From the NCBI GenBank assembly GCA_025201765.1, contig MU623376.1, forward strand, positions 1 to 64,000: a stretch of DNA of 64,000 nucleotides, given 5' to 3'. This document shows positions 11,601 through 24,146 of the stretch, piece by piece (positions within the stretch are counted from its first letter, which is position 1; each line of letters opens with the position of its first letter). Position numbers and translations under genes: made by a program. Origin of the DNA: Daldinia sp. FL1419. Lineage: Eukaryota; Ascomycota; Sordariomycetes; Xylariales; Hypoxylaceae. Under the pieces are notes generated by a model. That model had not been told where the DNA came from and searched no databases. It saw only the letters and a program-made list of their open reading frames with translations.

Positions 11601-14032
11601 ATGGCCAATATATCCAATCGTCAGCAAGCCACCGAGCGCCCTGCAAGCCCACCAAGACGCCAGCGAGCGTGCGCGCCTTGCACAAAGGCAAAGGCTCGCT
11701 GCCACTTCGAAGGGAATAAAGTTGAGGACGGTTGTGATAGGTTGCTACCATGTTCTCTTATCTTCGGGTGGTATATCGAGCCTAACAGCTGTCTAAATTA
11801 GATGCCGGCGAATGAAAATTATCTGTGCTCCTCAGACTACCAAGAGTCTAAGGAGACCTCGCCAAATTAAGCCGCCCAAGTAGGTTCCCTGTTTGAGCCA
11901 ATCCAGAGTCCACCTCTAAGCCGTGTATTCGAGTATCAGTGGACATGAGTTATCTGTCGATGTTTACTAAGGTGGTATCGTGATAGTACTGAACCCGCGG
12001 ACCTTAGTAATGATAATTATGCTTTTATCCGGCCTTCTAACTATGGACATATCTTGCTTAAACCTGGTCCGTTTACAATATCAGACGATGATGCATCTGT
12101 CGAGAACACAACGTCTCCGCCTGCTCCTTCGGTAACAGAAAGCCCTCCATATAACGGAACGGTTACACAGTCTTTCATAAACCCCCCCCGTGGTCCCATA
12201 TCTGGGGTATCGCAACAGCTTCCGCTTTTGCCCGTGAAGAAGAACTCCCAGCCGGGATTTGGGTTAACTTGGGACCAAGCTGAGCAAGCCGTGTCTGACT
12301 TCAAAATACAATATACGCCTTTCTTCCCATTCGTTGTCCTTGACCCCGATGTCACGGCGCAGGAAATCCTGGCTAAGAAGCCCCTTCTCTTCAGAGCTAT
12401 CATGCTAGTAGCGAGTCGCCTTACGCTTGCAAACCAGAGCGAGATAAGGAAAAGTATACTCGCGTACGTGGGTCAGCATGTGCTGGTAATGGAGGAACGG
12501 GATCTAGGCATTCTTCAGGGTTTGCTGGTTTTTATAGCCTGGTATGTGTATTCATGTGGCTCTCGGGTGTCCTTGCTGACCTATGGTCTAGGGGCGAGCA
12601 TGATTTCTATTTCGACCAGAAGATAACCTACCTAACCCATCTTGCAATGGGATACGCCCACAATCTTGCAATTACCCGACCACCTCCAACTATGCAGCAA
12701 AAGATGACAGTAGCGGTTAATCCTGGTATGTGTCCCCCTTTTCTAACTAATAATTATGTGGGGTTATTTGATGTATAATAGCTAACGCATGGTAGTGAGT
12801 GTAAAATGATACTGCTATATCGATGGGGAAAAGAAAGATCCCAATTACCTATGAGAGACATGAGAACTAACACGAGTCGTTTCGGCTATTTAGAAAGATG
12901 TGAAGGAGGCGTTGATGGGTTACAATATGACTACTGTTCTGGAAGAGTCGCATACCCCTGAGGAGCGGCGAGCCTTCCTAGGTTGCAAATACCTTCTTTC
13001 AGTGTGAGCATACTGCCAAGCATCTCGAATCCCTATTCAACGTATGGGCTGACAAGACTTAGGAACTCATCGCAGTTCGGGAGAGATAGTGTACTGAAAG
13101 GTGACTACGTGGATCGATGCCTCAACTCGCTAATACACCCGACGGATTTCGGTACGGACTTCATCCTCGATAAGATGGTAAGGTTTCAGCAGATTGTCGA
13201 GCAGATATCGGAAAAGCTACCCATGCCTTCTGAGGGGGATCGCTCGAAAGTATTTACTATATCTATGAATGAAGATATGCAGTCCATTCGTAATCAGCTT
13301 AACCAGCTATTTGCGAACATGGCTCGAGAACACAGGCAATTTGGTAAGGCTGGCCCGCCCGCTCGGTCTTTATGATCAGGGGTTGACAATTATTTAGTAC
13401 TATTCTGGGCGATACACAACTACGTCCTAGTACGGTTATACCTGCCAGCTTCGAGTTTATCTCCGCCACAAGACGAGGTAGCCGCACAGCTTCAGCGGCA
13501 GTGCATGCTCTACTGTCTGCAGGCAGCCCGGTCGTTCTTTGCGACTATAGTCTCGATAGGCACGGAGGGATTCCTATTTCGCGCTTTCACCTCATTCTCC
13601 GAGATCCTCTTCGTCCTCGTCGCGGCTTCACGACTCCTGTTAGTGGAGATCGATGGCTGGGACCTCGCCGAAGCGCGGAAAGTATTTGATTTCCCGGCGA
13701 CGATGGAGAGCGTCATATCGACATTTAAAAACATCATTAATCTCGAGGGGCAAAGAGCCGCGGAGGCCGCGGCTACATTCGGGGTCGAGTTCACGCCGGA
13801 TACGCCCGAGGATATAAAAACGGATCGCTTCTACAAGTACGCGACAAAGCTCGAATGGATCAAGAACTGGTTCTCAACTCAACTGACGCTTGTACCTGGG
13901 ATTGGACTCCATGGCGAGCCGCAAATAGTTAGCGGGTCTAGCAATTGGGCACCTTGGGCACCTCATAATCAGGTCTGGAGTCCATTCATGTTTGGATTCC
14001 TTGGGGATGAAAATTGGAATATAGATTTTTAG
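11601..14032 (+). CDS. Zn2Cys6 transcription factor with fungal-specific domain
   Basis: Seven exons: 11601-11740, 11802-11879, 12008-12541, 12592-12725, 12898-13003, 13057-13343 and 13398-14032, encoding 637 aa. The binuclear cluster is complete once exon 1 is joined to exon 2: C24-x2-C27-x6-C34-x10-C45-x2-C48-x6-C55, followed by a basic linker (RRPRQIKPP). The middle has the fungal-specific regulatory domain (HLAMGYAHNL, ESHTPEERRAFLGC). It is a nuclear DNA-binding regulator; targets unknown. Two odd points: the first donor is GTTGCT, and the usual coiled-coil after the linker is missing or degenerate, since a 128-nt intron (11880-12007) has to skip stops there. The exon 5 acceptor must be the GAAAG at 12893-12897 to keep frame. 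It may regulate the downstream MFS gene, which is inference from proximity. Confidence 0.8.
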
Positions 14033-14972
14033 GATTGTACATTATGGCGAGGAAGAATTGTCCATAAAATCATGGATGTATGAACTGGAATTAGAGAATG
14101 AGATTCTGGGGAAAAAAAAATTAGTTCGTCTACACGCCACACACTCATACAGGCAACATTAAAGGACATATACATACCTAGGTAGCTAGGCCAGTTGTTA
14201 CGAGCAATTTACACTAGTAGGTCGGCATTTTTTCCGATATGAATATATCATATAAATTACGTCGAATATGAATATAAACACGAGGGGGGGGAGGGGGTCC
14301 ATGAGGTCGGTTGTATGTAGATGGTGGGTTACCCCCCTCCCCCCAGTCTGTACTCGTCTTTTAAGCGTCGAACCAAGCTCTTCCCACGCTGCAAGGGTCG
14401 GTAAGTGATTGGTTCCAGTAGTCACAGAATCCACTCGGTTGGATTCTAACACCTTAAAAGCAACGAATCATACCTCGAGTTCGTAAGCATCCAGTGGCAT
14501 CAACGGACCGTAGATTGTCTCATCGATGTGCCGGTGCCGGGCTTTCATTGGATCCATCTTGACTTTGTATTCCTCTGCACCTAGACGCCGTCGGAACTTT
14601 GTCGCCTTCTGCCACCACTCATCGTTGGGGCGGCGAGGTAGGCTTCGGCTAGGTCGGTCCCAGAAGATCGGCCTTACTCGGTCTGAGTAGCACCTGATAA
14701 GCGATTTTTTTTTCTTTTGTTTTTGTTGGTAACACCGTAGATGGACGATGTAATCCATCCCAATCCTTCAATGTTCGACGGATATCCGCCATCCAAATTA
14801 ATTGATCTGTATCAATTTATCTTGTTTGATCGTACTCGATATTAAATTCCAAATTCGGATCTAACAACAGTGTAAAACAGTGTAAAGCATCTTAAGACCT
14901 TCTTCTCTTACGTGAGCGTGACTTCGGATCTTGGGTGGAACGTCTTTGTATGCTAAGCTGGTGAGACGGCCA
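14033..14972. other. Intergenic (Zn2Cys6 / MFS)
   Basis: 3' region of the regulator and promoter of the MFS gene. It contains a CCTAGGTA-type motif at about 14177 and G- and C-runs near 14284-14345. Minus-strand ORFs here are short, with no features. Confidence 0.55.
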
Positions 14973-17150
14973 ATGACCAATCGCAACCACGATGACGCCG
15001 ATGAAGAAGACCGGGGCCCTTTGAGCGACTTTGAATTTGATTCGGAAGAGGAGCCTGCTGCGGTTGACCCCGGACTCGGTATCCGAGATGAAAGCGGCCA
15101 GGATGGAACCCGCCTGGTGGCGCCCCGTACCGGCACCTTGGCGATTGATACTAATGTGGCGGCTGCCGACTACCAGGAACGCACCCGGAGGCCGAGCGAC
15201 CCAAAGAGAGTGGTGGCTTGGAGGGATCTACCCAAGAAGAAGCAGTTGGTTGTTATCACGTTGGCCCGGCTCAGTGAACCATTGGTCCAGACGTCTCTGC
15301 AGGTATGGTATCAATCTCTTGGTATATACATCATATTCCAAGTCGAGTATACTGCGTAGAGGCCTATAGTTGCTGACATAAAGTAGTCATACATGTTCTA
15401 TCAGCTACGATGGTTTGACCCAAGCCTGCCGGACTCTACCATCTCGAGTCAGGCTGGTATCCTCCACGCAAGCTTTACCGCGGCGCAATTCTTTACTGCT
15501 ATGGTGTGGGGTCGAGTTGCCGATTCTTCTTGGGCGGGCCGAAAAACAGTCATCATGATAGGGTTGTTTGGAACTCGTATGCTACCCTTCTTTCCTAGAT
15601 ATAAGCCAATTACCTAAGGACTTCGCTAACTCGAGAAAGTCATTTCGTGTCTTGGATACGGATTCTCGACGTCTTTTGCTCAAGCGCTGTTTTTTAGAGC
15701 TCTGGGTGGTGCAACTAACGGTAATGTTGGGGTTATGAGGACTATGTAGGCTCCGAAACCTCGGTCGTAGTAACTACTGGCAGTACTAATATTGGTTGTT
15801 ATAGGATTAGCGAGATTGTTCGTGAGAAGAAGTACGTTCTTTGACTCGGTTACAGTTTGTGATCGGACCTAACAACTTTACAGATATCAGTCTCGAGCAT
15901 TCCTAATCCTGCCCATGACTTTCAATATCGGTGTCATCATTGGTCCTATCCTTGGTGGTGTCCTATCCGACCCGGCGGGTTCATATCCTGACACTTTTGG
16001 CAACGTAGAGTTCCTAGAGAAATTCCCATATGCTATGCCAAATCTAGTCAGTACAGGGTTCCTATTCATCGCTTTATTGATGTGCTGGATGTTCTTGGAA
16101 GAGGTATGTTATGTTCTACTCGCTTGAATACCGCAAATAGTGCTATTATCTCACATACGTTAGACGCACGATGCGCTTCAAGATAAGAGAGATCTTGGGA
16201 TTATCGTAGGGCAGAAGTTAACATCGCTGTTCACTTCGCTCTTCAAGAGGCGCGAAACCACTATACCATATACACGTCTACATTCGCGGGGCTCTAGCAT
16301 AAGTACGGACATGGAGTTGTCCCCCGTCACGCCACGAGATTCATCCGAAGATGCACCTACAACTTCGAAGAGACCCTCCAGGCGTAGATACACAACGAGG
16401 CTTCCTTTCCGGCGGATATTTACCTACAATGTGACATTTACATTCGTAGCTCACTTCTTTCTTGCCTTTCACATCGGTACCTTCAACTCATTGTGGTTTG
16501 TCTTCCTCTCGACGCCTGTGTATAATCCACAGAAGCCAGATCCACCGGATTTCAAACCACAATTACCTTTTAGGTTCACGGGCGGACTTGGCCTACCTCC
16601 CCATTCCGTTGGTATGGCGATGGCAATCTTGGGCGTAATTGGCATTACTATGCAGTTATTCCTATACCCCCGTCTATCATCGCGACTAGGCACTGTCCGC
16701 TCTTGGCGCATGTGTCTATTCCTTTTCCCAATCGCATATACTTTGATCCCCTTTCTATCGGTCGTGCCGTCGAGCACGGCCCCTCCGAGCCAGAAAACTG
16801 GTGCTTGGATCTGGGCTGCCATTGCTGGTGTGCTATTTATCCAGGTTACGGGGCGCACGTTCGCCCTCCCTGCCCAGACAATCCTTGTGAACAACTGTAC
16901 ACCACACCCTAGCGTATTAGGCACTGTCCATGGACTTGGTCAAAGTGTTAGTAGCTTCGCTCGTACGGTCGGGCCTATCTTATGTGGTTGGCTCTACGGT
17001 CTTGGCCTAAGCCATGGCCTGGTCGGTGGGGTATTTTGGGGTCTTGCCGGCATAGCTCTCTGTGGTTTAGTTGCGAGTTTCTGGGTTAGAGAAGGGAATG
17101 GACATGAGATATGGTTAGAAGGGGATGAAGAAGAGGAAGGTAATACATAA
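14973..17150 (+). CDS. MFS transporter (Zrt/YCR023C-like, DHA/TetA-type)
   Basis: Six exons: 14973-15302, 15387-15576, 15640-15745, 15805-15831, 15884-16103 and 16164-17150, encoding 619 aa. The start is the ATG giving MTNRNHDDAD. An acidic cytosolic N-terminus of about 100 residues precedes two six-helix halves separated by a Ser/Arg-rich loop (about 300-350). The MFS loop 2-3 signature is visible as GRVADSSWAGRK, and a helix 5-type stretch as NIGVIIGPILGG. The layout (long N-tail, QSYMFYQLRWF in TM1, ISCLGYGFSTSFAQA) is that of the fungal YCR023C/zinc-induced-facilitator-like branch: a drug/H+ antiporter-type plasma or vacuolar membrane carrier of unknown substrate. Exon 4 is only 27 nt. 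Intron 4 uses a GTACGT donor. It runs toward the small secreted protein gene on the other strand. Confidence 0.92.
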
Positions 17151-17618
17151 ATGTTGCCCATAGATAAACTACTCGGGGATTCTACGGTGAAGCTCCATAG
17201 ACAAGTTAGGATACGGTTAGAATAGGACTAGACGTAGAATAAATCTATATACATTGGGATATATGAGGGTTTGAATGAATAAATGAATGTGATGAAGCTC
17301 CAGGCCACGTTGTCCAAAGTATACCAAGATAGATCCCATTGTGAGTTGCTATGTTGTTGACGTTTTCAACCCCCCCCCCCTTTTGATAGACTATAATTGA
17401 ATCCAGTCGTTTACGTGCCAATAGAATAGAGCTCCACGCGAGCTCTTCTATACACTCCCATAACCCCCCTGCATGAACCTCCTTGGCAATTTGATCATGA
17501 AAAGCGTAGTTATTCGGTGCTGAGAAGTTCGCAACTAGGCGGCAAACGATATCATCAACTATCATAATTAGCTCCCCAACCAAATCACGCTTGTTTCGAT
17601 AGACTTACATATGGGATC
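17151..17618. other. Convergent intergenic region
   Basis: 3' flanks of the MFS gene (+) and the small secreted protein (-). A poly-C run at 17371-17381 is the only feature. The 112-codon minus ORF has no domain. Confidence 0.55.
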
Positions 17619-17945
17619 TTAGGCGAAGTAGAGTTGATAGTATGGTCCTGCGCCATTCATGCTGACGCAGGACTGGTCTGAGGCGACGTTGAATGTGTCA
17701 CTGCTTGAACAAGACCCGTCGGAGCATCGATGGACCAAGCACGACTGAGTGCTTGCTTTTGTAGCATGGCACTTAGCAAAGCCCCCGCCGCTTCCGAAAA
17801 TGTTGTGGGAGGCACAGTCGAAGCTGGTATCACCATTGGCGCTGTTCGAACATTGATCGTCATAGAAAAATTGACACCAGGTTGCTTGAGTTGCGGGAAT
17901 GAGGGTAGCGGCCGCGAGAGCGCTGATAATACTGGAAGACTTCAT
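17619..17945 (-). CDS. Small secreted cysteine-rich protein
   Basis: Single exon, 108 aa. An N-terminal signal peptide of about 21 residues (MKSSSIISALAAATLIPATQ) is followed by an 87-residue mature chain with 8 cysteines, enough for four disulfides, and many Ser/Gly/Asn. The C-terminus is aromatic (YYQLYFA). Size, secretion signal and even Cys number fit the small secreted protein / effector-like class, but no specific family is recognised, so the function (host or substrate surface, antimicrobial, wall) is open. It sits alone between an MFS gene and an intergenic stretch. The start ATG is the first in the ORF and begins the signal peptide directly. Confidence 0.72.
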   Translation of the reverse strand: MKSSSIISALAAATLIPATQATWCQFFYDDQCSNSANGDTSFDCASHNIFGSGGGFAKCHATKASTQSCLVHRCSDGSCSSSDTFNVASDQSCVSMNGAGPYYQLYFA

Positions 17946-20304
17946 GATGGAGAGATCAAAGACTTAGATGTTGATAATGTAAGATGATTATAATAGCTGA
18001 AGATGTGTACGAAGATGTTGAGAAAGAAGAGAAGGATAGAGAAGCTTGGAGAGAGAATATTTATATTCTTCCGTTCCCAGTATGTCTTGAGAACCTCCCT
18101 ATGATTCTGGAAAACATCTCGATCATACAGCTGAAGCTAGACAACGGGGCCCAGCCTTCTTCATCGTTTAAGCATACTGAGTCAGATCCGGTTGACGAAA
18201 TCGGTAATGACCAGACGTCTAGTATTGCAGATGACGATCTTCAAATCCCTCTCGATTTAATCGAATAGATTATAATACTGCTGAAGTGACACAGAACCAA
18301 ATGTCTCGTTTATAAGGGAACGATACACGTCGTTGAATATTACCTCCTTAGGCACATATTGTGATATTATTGGTTCTTTTTTCTTTGGTGGGATGGTGGG
18401 TTAACGTAAATAGACGGTTGAAGAACCTAGAATCTGAGTGATGGTTCGAACTCAGCCGTAACGTTATATGTCCTTGTAACACATAGCCCACATTAGAGGT
18501 AAACATTATTGCATCATAAAATAGAAGGAAGAAGGAAGGTTTAGGATTTGGTTCGCGCGACCCCTGGATGAGGTAGTTTTGCGCTGACATCTAGAGAATA
18601 ACTTCCTAGTTCTCTGATCGTATATTATACGAAGAGCTGTGGGGCTCATCTGGCAAACCAATAATTTTTCAAAGATCTTAATTAATGTCATTAGAACGGG
18701 GAGCACTGATTATGATGAATGATGTAAGTGTGATATATGTATATTTTAAGAAAGTATTTCTCGCTGTAACCTAACGTATTAAACGCGTAGCTAGTCTCTA
18801 ATGCGTGTCTTATTAGATCAATGCTAAGATCACAATACGTTAACAAGTATTCAACTTCATACCGAATGATTCATAATATAAAAATTGTCTTTATTACCCT
18901 CCTTCATATCCTCTGGTCTCGTAATCTTCTAAACTAATAAATTGTTAATATCTTTTACCTATCGAATGATTCAACCGGGACCTTGTCGACAACCACTGGT
19001 CTGGTTGTATTTGGTTTTCGGTCGACAACTTTCGGAGGATACCCTTTGGTACCAACTATGCTACCTATTCATCGATATGATTCCGGGCATCATCGCATCG
19101 GCGAGGCAAAATCAATATCGATGGCGTGTTTGCGCAGTCAGTACGAGGGTCGTCGCACCGTTTCTTTAGCTTTGAAGGGCCTACAGCGCGACAGCCACAT
19201 ATAAATGCTGGGATCGTATATTCGCACATACAGCTCCAATTTTAAGTCTTCTTTTATTCAATCCGGGTTGCTTGTTAGAAATAGTGAGTCGGGTAAGCAT
19301 CCTGCAGATCGTAGGTAGTGGCTTTATAAGTTGGCTGCCGTTTGAGACGCTTTTTGTGTGGTCCGGTTACCTCCTCGGGCTGAGGGCTCTTGTCTTTCCT
19401 ACAATGCTTATGGGCTTTACGTAGTACCACGATTGTCGGGTGGTATGGATTAACCTTCAATTAATGAATGCGTGGCGGTATGGCGGGTCATGCGTGCTGT
19501 TAGTAGAAGAGAATTTGGCACTGTAAAGGTATAAGATAAAGGAAAGACGGCTACCCCTGCATTAGTATTTCCTTGAGAGATAGGCAAAGAGGATTCCATA
19601 TAGACTAAAAGAAGTACCTTTTTTTTAATCTTCAAGGGAAACTCGCTAAAGAAAATATGTAAGAGTTGCGGGTTGGGAATAGGGAATAATGCTTGTGTAC
19701 GACTATTTCGTAACTCAATTGATGTCGTCGATACATGTCGAGTAAGCTACTGAAAGAAACAATACTATTTTCCCTAGAGTAAACAAGCAAACAAACAAAC
19801 AAGAAAAAAAAGAAAAGAAAAGATAACGAATCAACCAATGTTCGTACATCTCTTGCTTGCAATTGACGACGTAGGTAGGTACCTAAGGTTAGGTACCTAT
19901 TATAACGGATTATGTCCATGCGCTCGGCCCCCTTTTCCAACGAGGGATTCCTTGTAAGCACTACGCGCAGGGGCCACTGCAGCCACCACACATGTTAGCT
20001 TTTTCCCTGCTTTGCCCTTCCTGTAAAACCGAAGCAAACTTCGATTTTCATCGATAACTATGTACACCGCCAAAGTTCAATTCAGATGGCGACCAATGAT
20101 GTACGCCAGTGTAAGTGGTCCAGTATCAGATAGGCAGATAGGCTCAAAACTTTTCAAGCGATAAAATTTCGCCTTCCTGCTACGTGCTCGCCACCAAACC
20201 CACCAAACATAAAGTGCGAACTGCCGTGGACGTGATTGTAACTAAAACTTAAGAAAAACATAACTACCTACCTAGGTATCCTAAGAGTCCGAAGAGTTGG
20301 CATA
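17946..20304. other. Intergenic
   Basis: Upstream of the small secreted protein and upstream of the MYND gene, so a divergent promoter region. A + strand 94-codon ORF at 17984-18268 overlaps the probable 5' leader and lacks features. A CCTAGGTA motif lies about 30 bp before the MYND gene (about 20272). No gene supported. Confidence 0.55.
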
Positions 20305-21095
20305 ATGTCGCAGAATCAGGAGAAGACGAAGTGTGGCGTCTGCGGAAAGTCTGAAGAGCGAGATATCACTATCCAGCGATGTGGGCGATGCAAATCTAGC
20401 TTTTACTGCAGTACGTCGTCCCCGTTTAAGCCCGATACTTACACCTAAGCCCGTGAATCTAATACAATTTCTAGGCACGAACTGCCAGCAAAAAGACTGG
20501 CCGTCGCACAAAAAACTATGCCGTGCTAAGGCCGACATGACGAAGGGCAAGCCGTGGTACGACCGGTACCGAAAATGTCAAGACGGCAGCTCCCACTTCG
20601 GCGAGCTGGAATTGATTACTTGGGGCGGGGGCTGCGAGACGACAGGTGAGGAGCTGGGCTGGGGCCATTGCTCGGCATCCGAATCAGCGGAGCTGAAGCG
20701 CAAGTACGAAGAGGAGTTCAAGTCCGATGATGCTCGTATGCATAAGTACTGGCCGCAGGGTTTCCGATGGACGTGTTGCGGACTGGCTAGTGATATGAAT
20801 TTCGGGGTATGTATCTGGAAATTCCACTAATCCCCCAGAGAAGATATTTCCCACTCGGAAAGAAAAGTAGCTGACTTCAGTTATGATATACCAGTGCGAC
20901 CACCACGGCACTGGACCTAAGCCTTGCTCGTGCGACTTCTGCCATAGCGGGAAACCGCTGCCGGACAGGATCTATAAGGACACGATACCGCGCCGTGGGC
21001 TGCGGCTCTCTCGCGGACCGGATCCCCGCTCGTTTGACGAAGTGGAAGCTGGCGTCGCGGCGTCGGCGCGTTCTTTCCTTGGTTTACCTGAATAG
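20305..21095 (+). CDS. MYND-type zinc finger protein
   Basis: Three exons: 20305-20410, 20475-20806 and 20895-21095, encoding 212 aa. Splicing of intron 1 (GTACGT donor) completes a full MYND finger: C10-x2-C13, C26-x2-C29, C35, C39, H47 and C51 (with YCS, DWPSHK). A second cysteine/histidine-rich patch in the C-terminal part (CDHHGTGPKPCSCDFC) might bind another metal. There is no SET or other catalytic domain, so it resembles the small fungal MYND-only proteins thought to be protein-protein adaptors; partners are unknown. Its stop lies 162 bp from the stop of the convergent Thr-rich gene. Confidence 0.88.
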
Positions 21096-21257
21096 ACCGG
21101 GCAAGGGCTTAGATACTAGGACGATGTTACAATCATATATATTCATTCGATTACTAAAGCCGCAGGCAGTCCTTCACCGCACACTTTGATATATATATAT
21201 ATTCTCATAACTCGTGGGCTAGGATATGTAACTGAAGCAACTTCTGAGAGGATCCTG

Positions 21258-22824
21258 TTAAGCCGTAGCTGTGACCGGCATACCCCCATCAGCCCCGTAC
21301 CACCCTCCGTTCCTCGAGCAAGATGTCTTGCTCGCCTTGTTCGTCGACGTCGTATATTTGGTTTTACTGTGCGCTTTATGAGTACGGAGTGACTTATGCG
21401 GTGCATCGGACATCATGTGGATGAAATGTACATACCCGACCCAAATAGTCGCTTCAACGTGTGTAGTTGTGTAAGCAACATCTGTTTGAGTAATGGTGGC
21501 GAAAGGCCTGGTGATAGTGACGGTATGCGGTGGCCTGGCATCGTCACACTTCGTCGTTGGGACGGGAGTTCTAAAGTGCTGTTAGTAATCTACTTCACGT
21601 CGGATCTTCGTTCGTGGTATCAGAGCCGGGCTTACATAGTGGCGATGATGGTCTGGTAAACTGGGGGTGGCATGTTAGCTGTCAAATCTTGAATAGGGCA
21701 GCTCTTTCGCTTACCATCTTCTGTTGTCGTTGAAGCCGGGATTGTGGTAACGCTGGTACTTGTGACGGTGTAAGTAGTCTCTGTCACTGTCACTGTCGTA
21801 GCGGCTACAGAAGCGACGGCAGCGACTGCGTAAACCTTGCCAGTCTTCGCAGCTGTTTCGGGCACTATGGTTATGCCAACGCTTGGGAGACAGGCGTATC
21901 CAATACAGATTGTAGGCGCAGGGTCTGGTATAGTGAATGATGGCTGGGTTAAATAGTGACAGGAGGCCGTCTTCGTTACCGTAGTTGTTGAGGAACTTGT
22001 TACTTCCTTATCAGTAAGAGTTCGAGTAACTACGTATGTGCTAGTAATAGTTGGCGCAGTTGGCGTGATGGTTACTGTTTGTGTAGTCCCATCGCAAGGT
22101 GTTGTAACCGTTGCGGGTGGTAAGGTTGAGGTTAGTGCTTTGGTGATTGTTTTATATATCGCTACGGCCACATTAGATTTGATCTTCCAGCTAAATGAAA
22201 AGGGGTCGGGTACTTGTTGCGTTAGGCGTGCTAGTAACTCCAACCACCACGGTGGGTGTGGCCTGTGAATGAGGTTAGACTTGTCAACAACTGATCTTAC
22301 CATTCGGCAAGCTATTTTCTTACAGTAATTGTAATCACTTCGGGGGTGCCAACTGTAAGGGCAATAGTCCTCTGAACGCCAATCGCACTTCCTGATATGA
22401 TTATCTTGTATAACCCAGAAGTCATATCGGAGTGTTTAATTTCACTAAAGAGGAATGAACAACTTATTATCACTGGGACAGAAGGTAGCTGTATCTCACC
22501 ATGTCGAGGTTACCTGTGTTCCAGCAGGTGTCGTACTTATGGCGGAGCAGGGATGTTGACTGCCGCTAGGGTCTATAAGAATTGGTTTCACGGATTCGTC
22601 GTCGCATCCTAACTCTGGTTAATTTACGACCGTCTTGAACCAATATATGCAGGAATTGCTATACCTTGAAATATGGTGGTAAATGTGAAGTTATCGTTGG
22701 AAGAAGCGTCAATGTCGTATGAGCCGCCATTCACGTAATCTACGCCGTAGCTAGCACACGCAGCAAAGGCCTTCAGAGTGAAGAAACTTATAATGAGCCA
22801 AAAGCTCGAAGTTGTAGAGGCCAT
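21258..22824 (-). CDS. Thr/Ser-rich secreted or wall protein, unknown family
   Basis: Seven exons inferred: 22665-22824, 22500-22608, 22324-22444, 22214-22262, 21715-22161, 21636-21660 and 21258-21570, encoding 407 aa. All phases close. A signal peptide (MASTTSSFWLIISFFTLKAF) precedes a compact Cys-containing domain of about 110 residues (ACASYGVDY, TSTCEIKHSDM, IIISGSAIG), then a long Thr/Ser/Val-rich stalk with repeated TVT and TTT units and N-glycosylation sites. This is typical of fungal cell-surface or secreted O-glycoproteins. Intron 4 needs a GTACCC donor and exon 6 is only 25 nt. The last exon keeps the Thr-rich composition for about 45 codons and then changes character, so the 3' end is the weakest part. 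No GPI anchor signal is evident in this model. Confidence 0.6.
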
Positions 22825-24146
22825 ATCAGAACTAAGCGCCGAGTACTGTCGGTCATAAACCGCTTTATATTGGACGGCGGTGGGTTAGTTGGTGAGTCGC
22901 TGGGTGGCTACCCTTTTGTAGCTACAACATGTATGACGAGAGCCTCCAAAATCAGCCCAGCAAGGGATAAAGCTGTGATATTAAATGGTCTCGTGGTTTC
23001 TAATAATAGTGATCGTGAAGTCCGGAAAGCTACCAGCTGTCGCGAGACACGTTTCGACAGGTCAGTGTGAGGCTAGACCAGGGACTAAATACTAGGTACT
23101 AGTAAAGACATATAGTAACGAGCCATTAAAGGTGCCGTGAAGCTATATAGGCTCAATGCAGCCTGTAGATGGACGTTTCCAGACCGCAGAAAACAGGCCG
23201 GCCCAGGCGAGGCTTCGATCTAAGATGGGAAATTAAATGATAGATAAAAGGGAAAAGCGTCAGCTGTAAACGTAATGGCCAGTAAGGTGTAGCATTGTCA
23301 CCTTGCATCTATGGCTAGGCGATTCTATTCCACAGCTAGAACAATCGCGGTGCTCGAAAATCTATGTGGTTTCTCGTATAGCTCGTTGTATCTCTTTTAG
23401 GTATACACTGGGATCCGACGAGCTCGAAAATAGGTCATACATGCATATCTCTTACCTCACAGGTGAGTTGTGTTAGGTGAATACTCGAATAATTCCTTAC
23501 TGCGATTAATGGCACAATAGAGATATTATTTTTCTCTCTTCGTTAATTTATTCGTAGCACGGTTGTAAAATTTCCCAAGTGTCGTTTACGGGATGCTTCG
23601 TGCCCATGTATTTTGCCAGAAACCCCTGTATTTGGTTAGTCCTACGGAGGTAGGCTAAAGTCAACTCCCAATGTGCTGTTGGAGACAGTAAGGCGCATAG
23701 GTAAATAAATAATTATGTCACGTTGCATTTATCAATAGCAGGTAGAAGGTTAGGAGAAACTGATCATTTTCATACTGTATAAGGTGTATTAGATGAGTTG
23801 CACGACCCCTAAATGAAAGAAGGTATCCAACGAATATGTGAAAGCTTCATGTTTAATACCTTCATATTTCCTTCGCCACCTCATAATTAATAGCGAAGCC
23901 TTCGAATGCCGATGTGCGTCAAATTATCATTTCCGTACCAGTTCCTTGGGCCGTCACGATGTTTGAAAGGGGGGATTAAACAGTGTAGATCCGAGACACG
24001 AGAATATAACCGCACAGTATCATACCTGGGCCCGAATGCGTCTTGCTCGGGTAGATATGAATATTCGACACCCAAACGCCCTGTTGATGCATTTTATACC
24101 GGCACAGCCTATAGGATTGCCTAATTCCGGTTGCCATCGTATTTCG
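22825..24146. other. Intergenic
   Basis: Upstream of the Thr-rich gene and 3' of the DOMON-b561 gene. ORFs are short, and several are shadows of the b561 3' exon. Nothing else seen. Confidence 0.55.

Noticed and set aside
12726..12897. Apparent frameshift in the Zn2Cys6 gene
   Set aside because: Choosing the GAAAG acceptor restores phase (NP-DVKEALMG), so no lesion is needed.
17984..18268. 94-codon + ORF beside the small secreted protein
   Set aside because: Lies in the divergent leader region, acidic low-complexity, no domain or splice partner.
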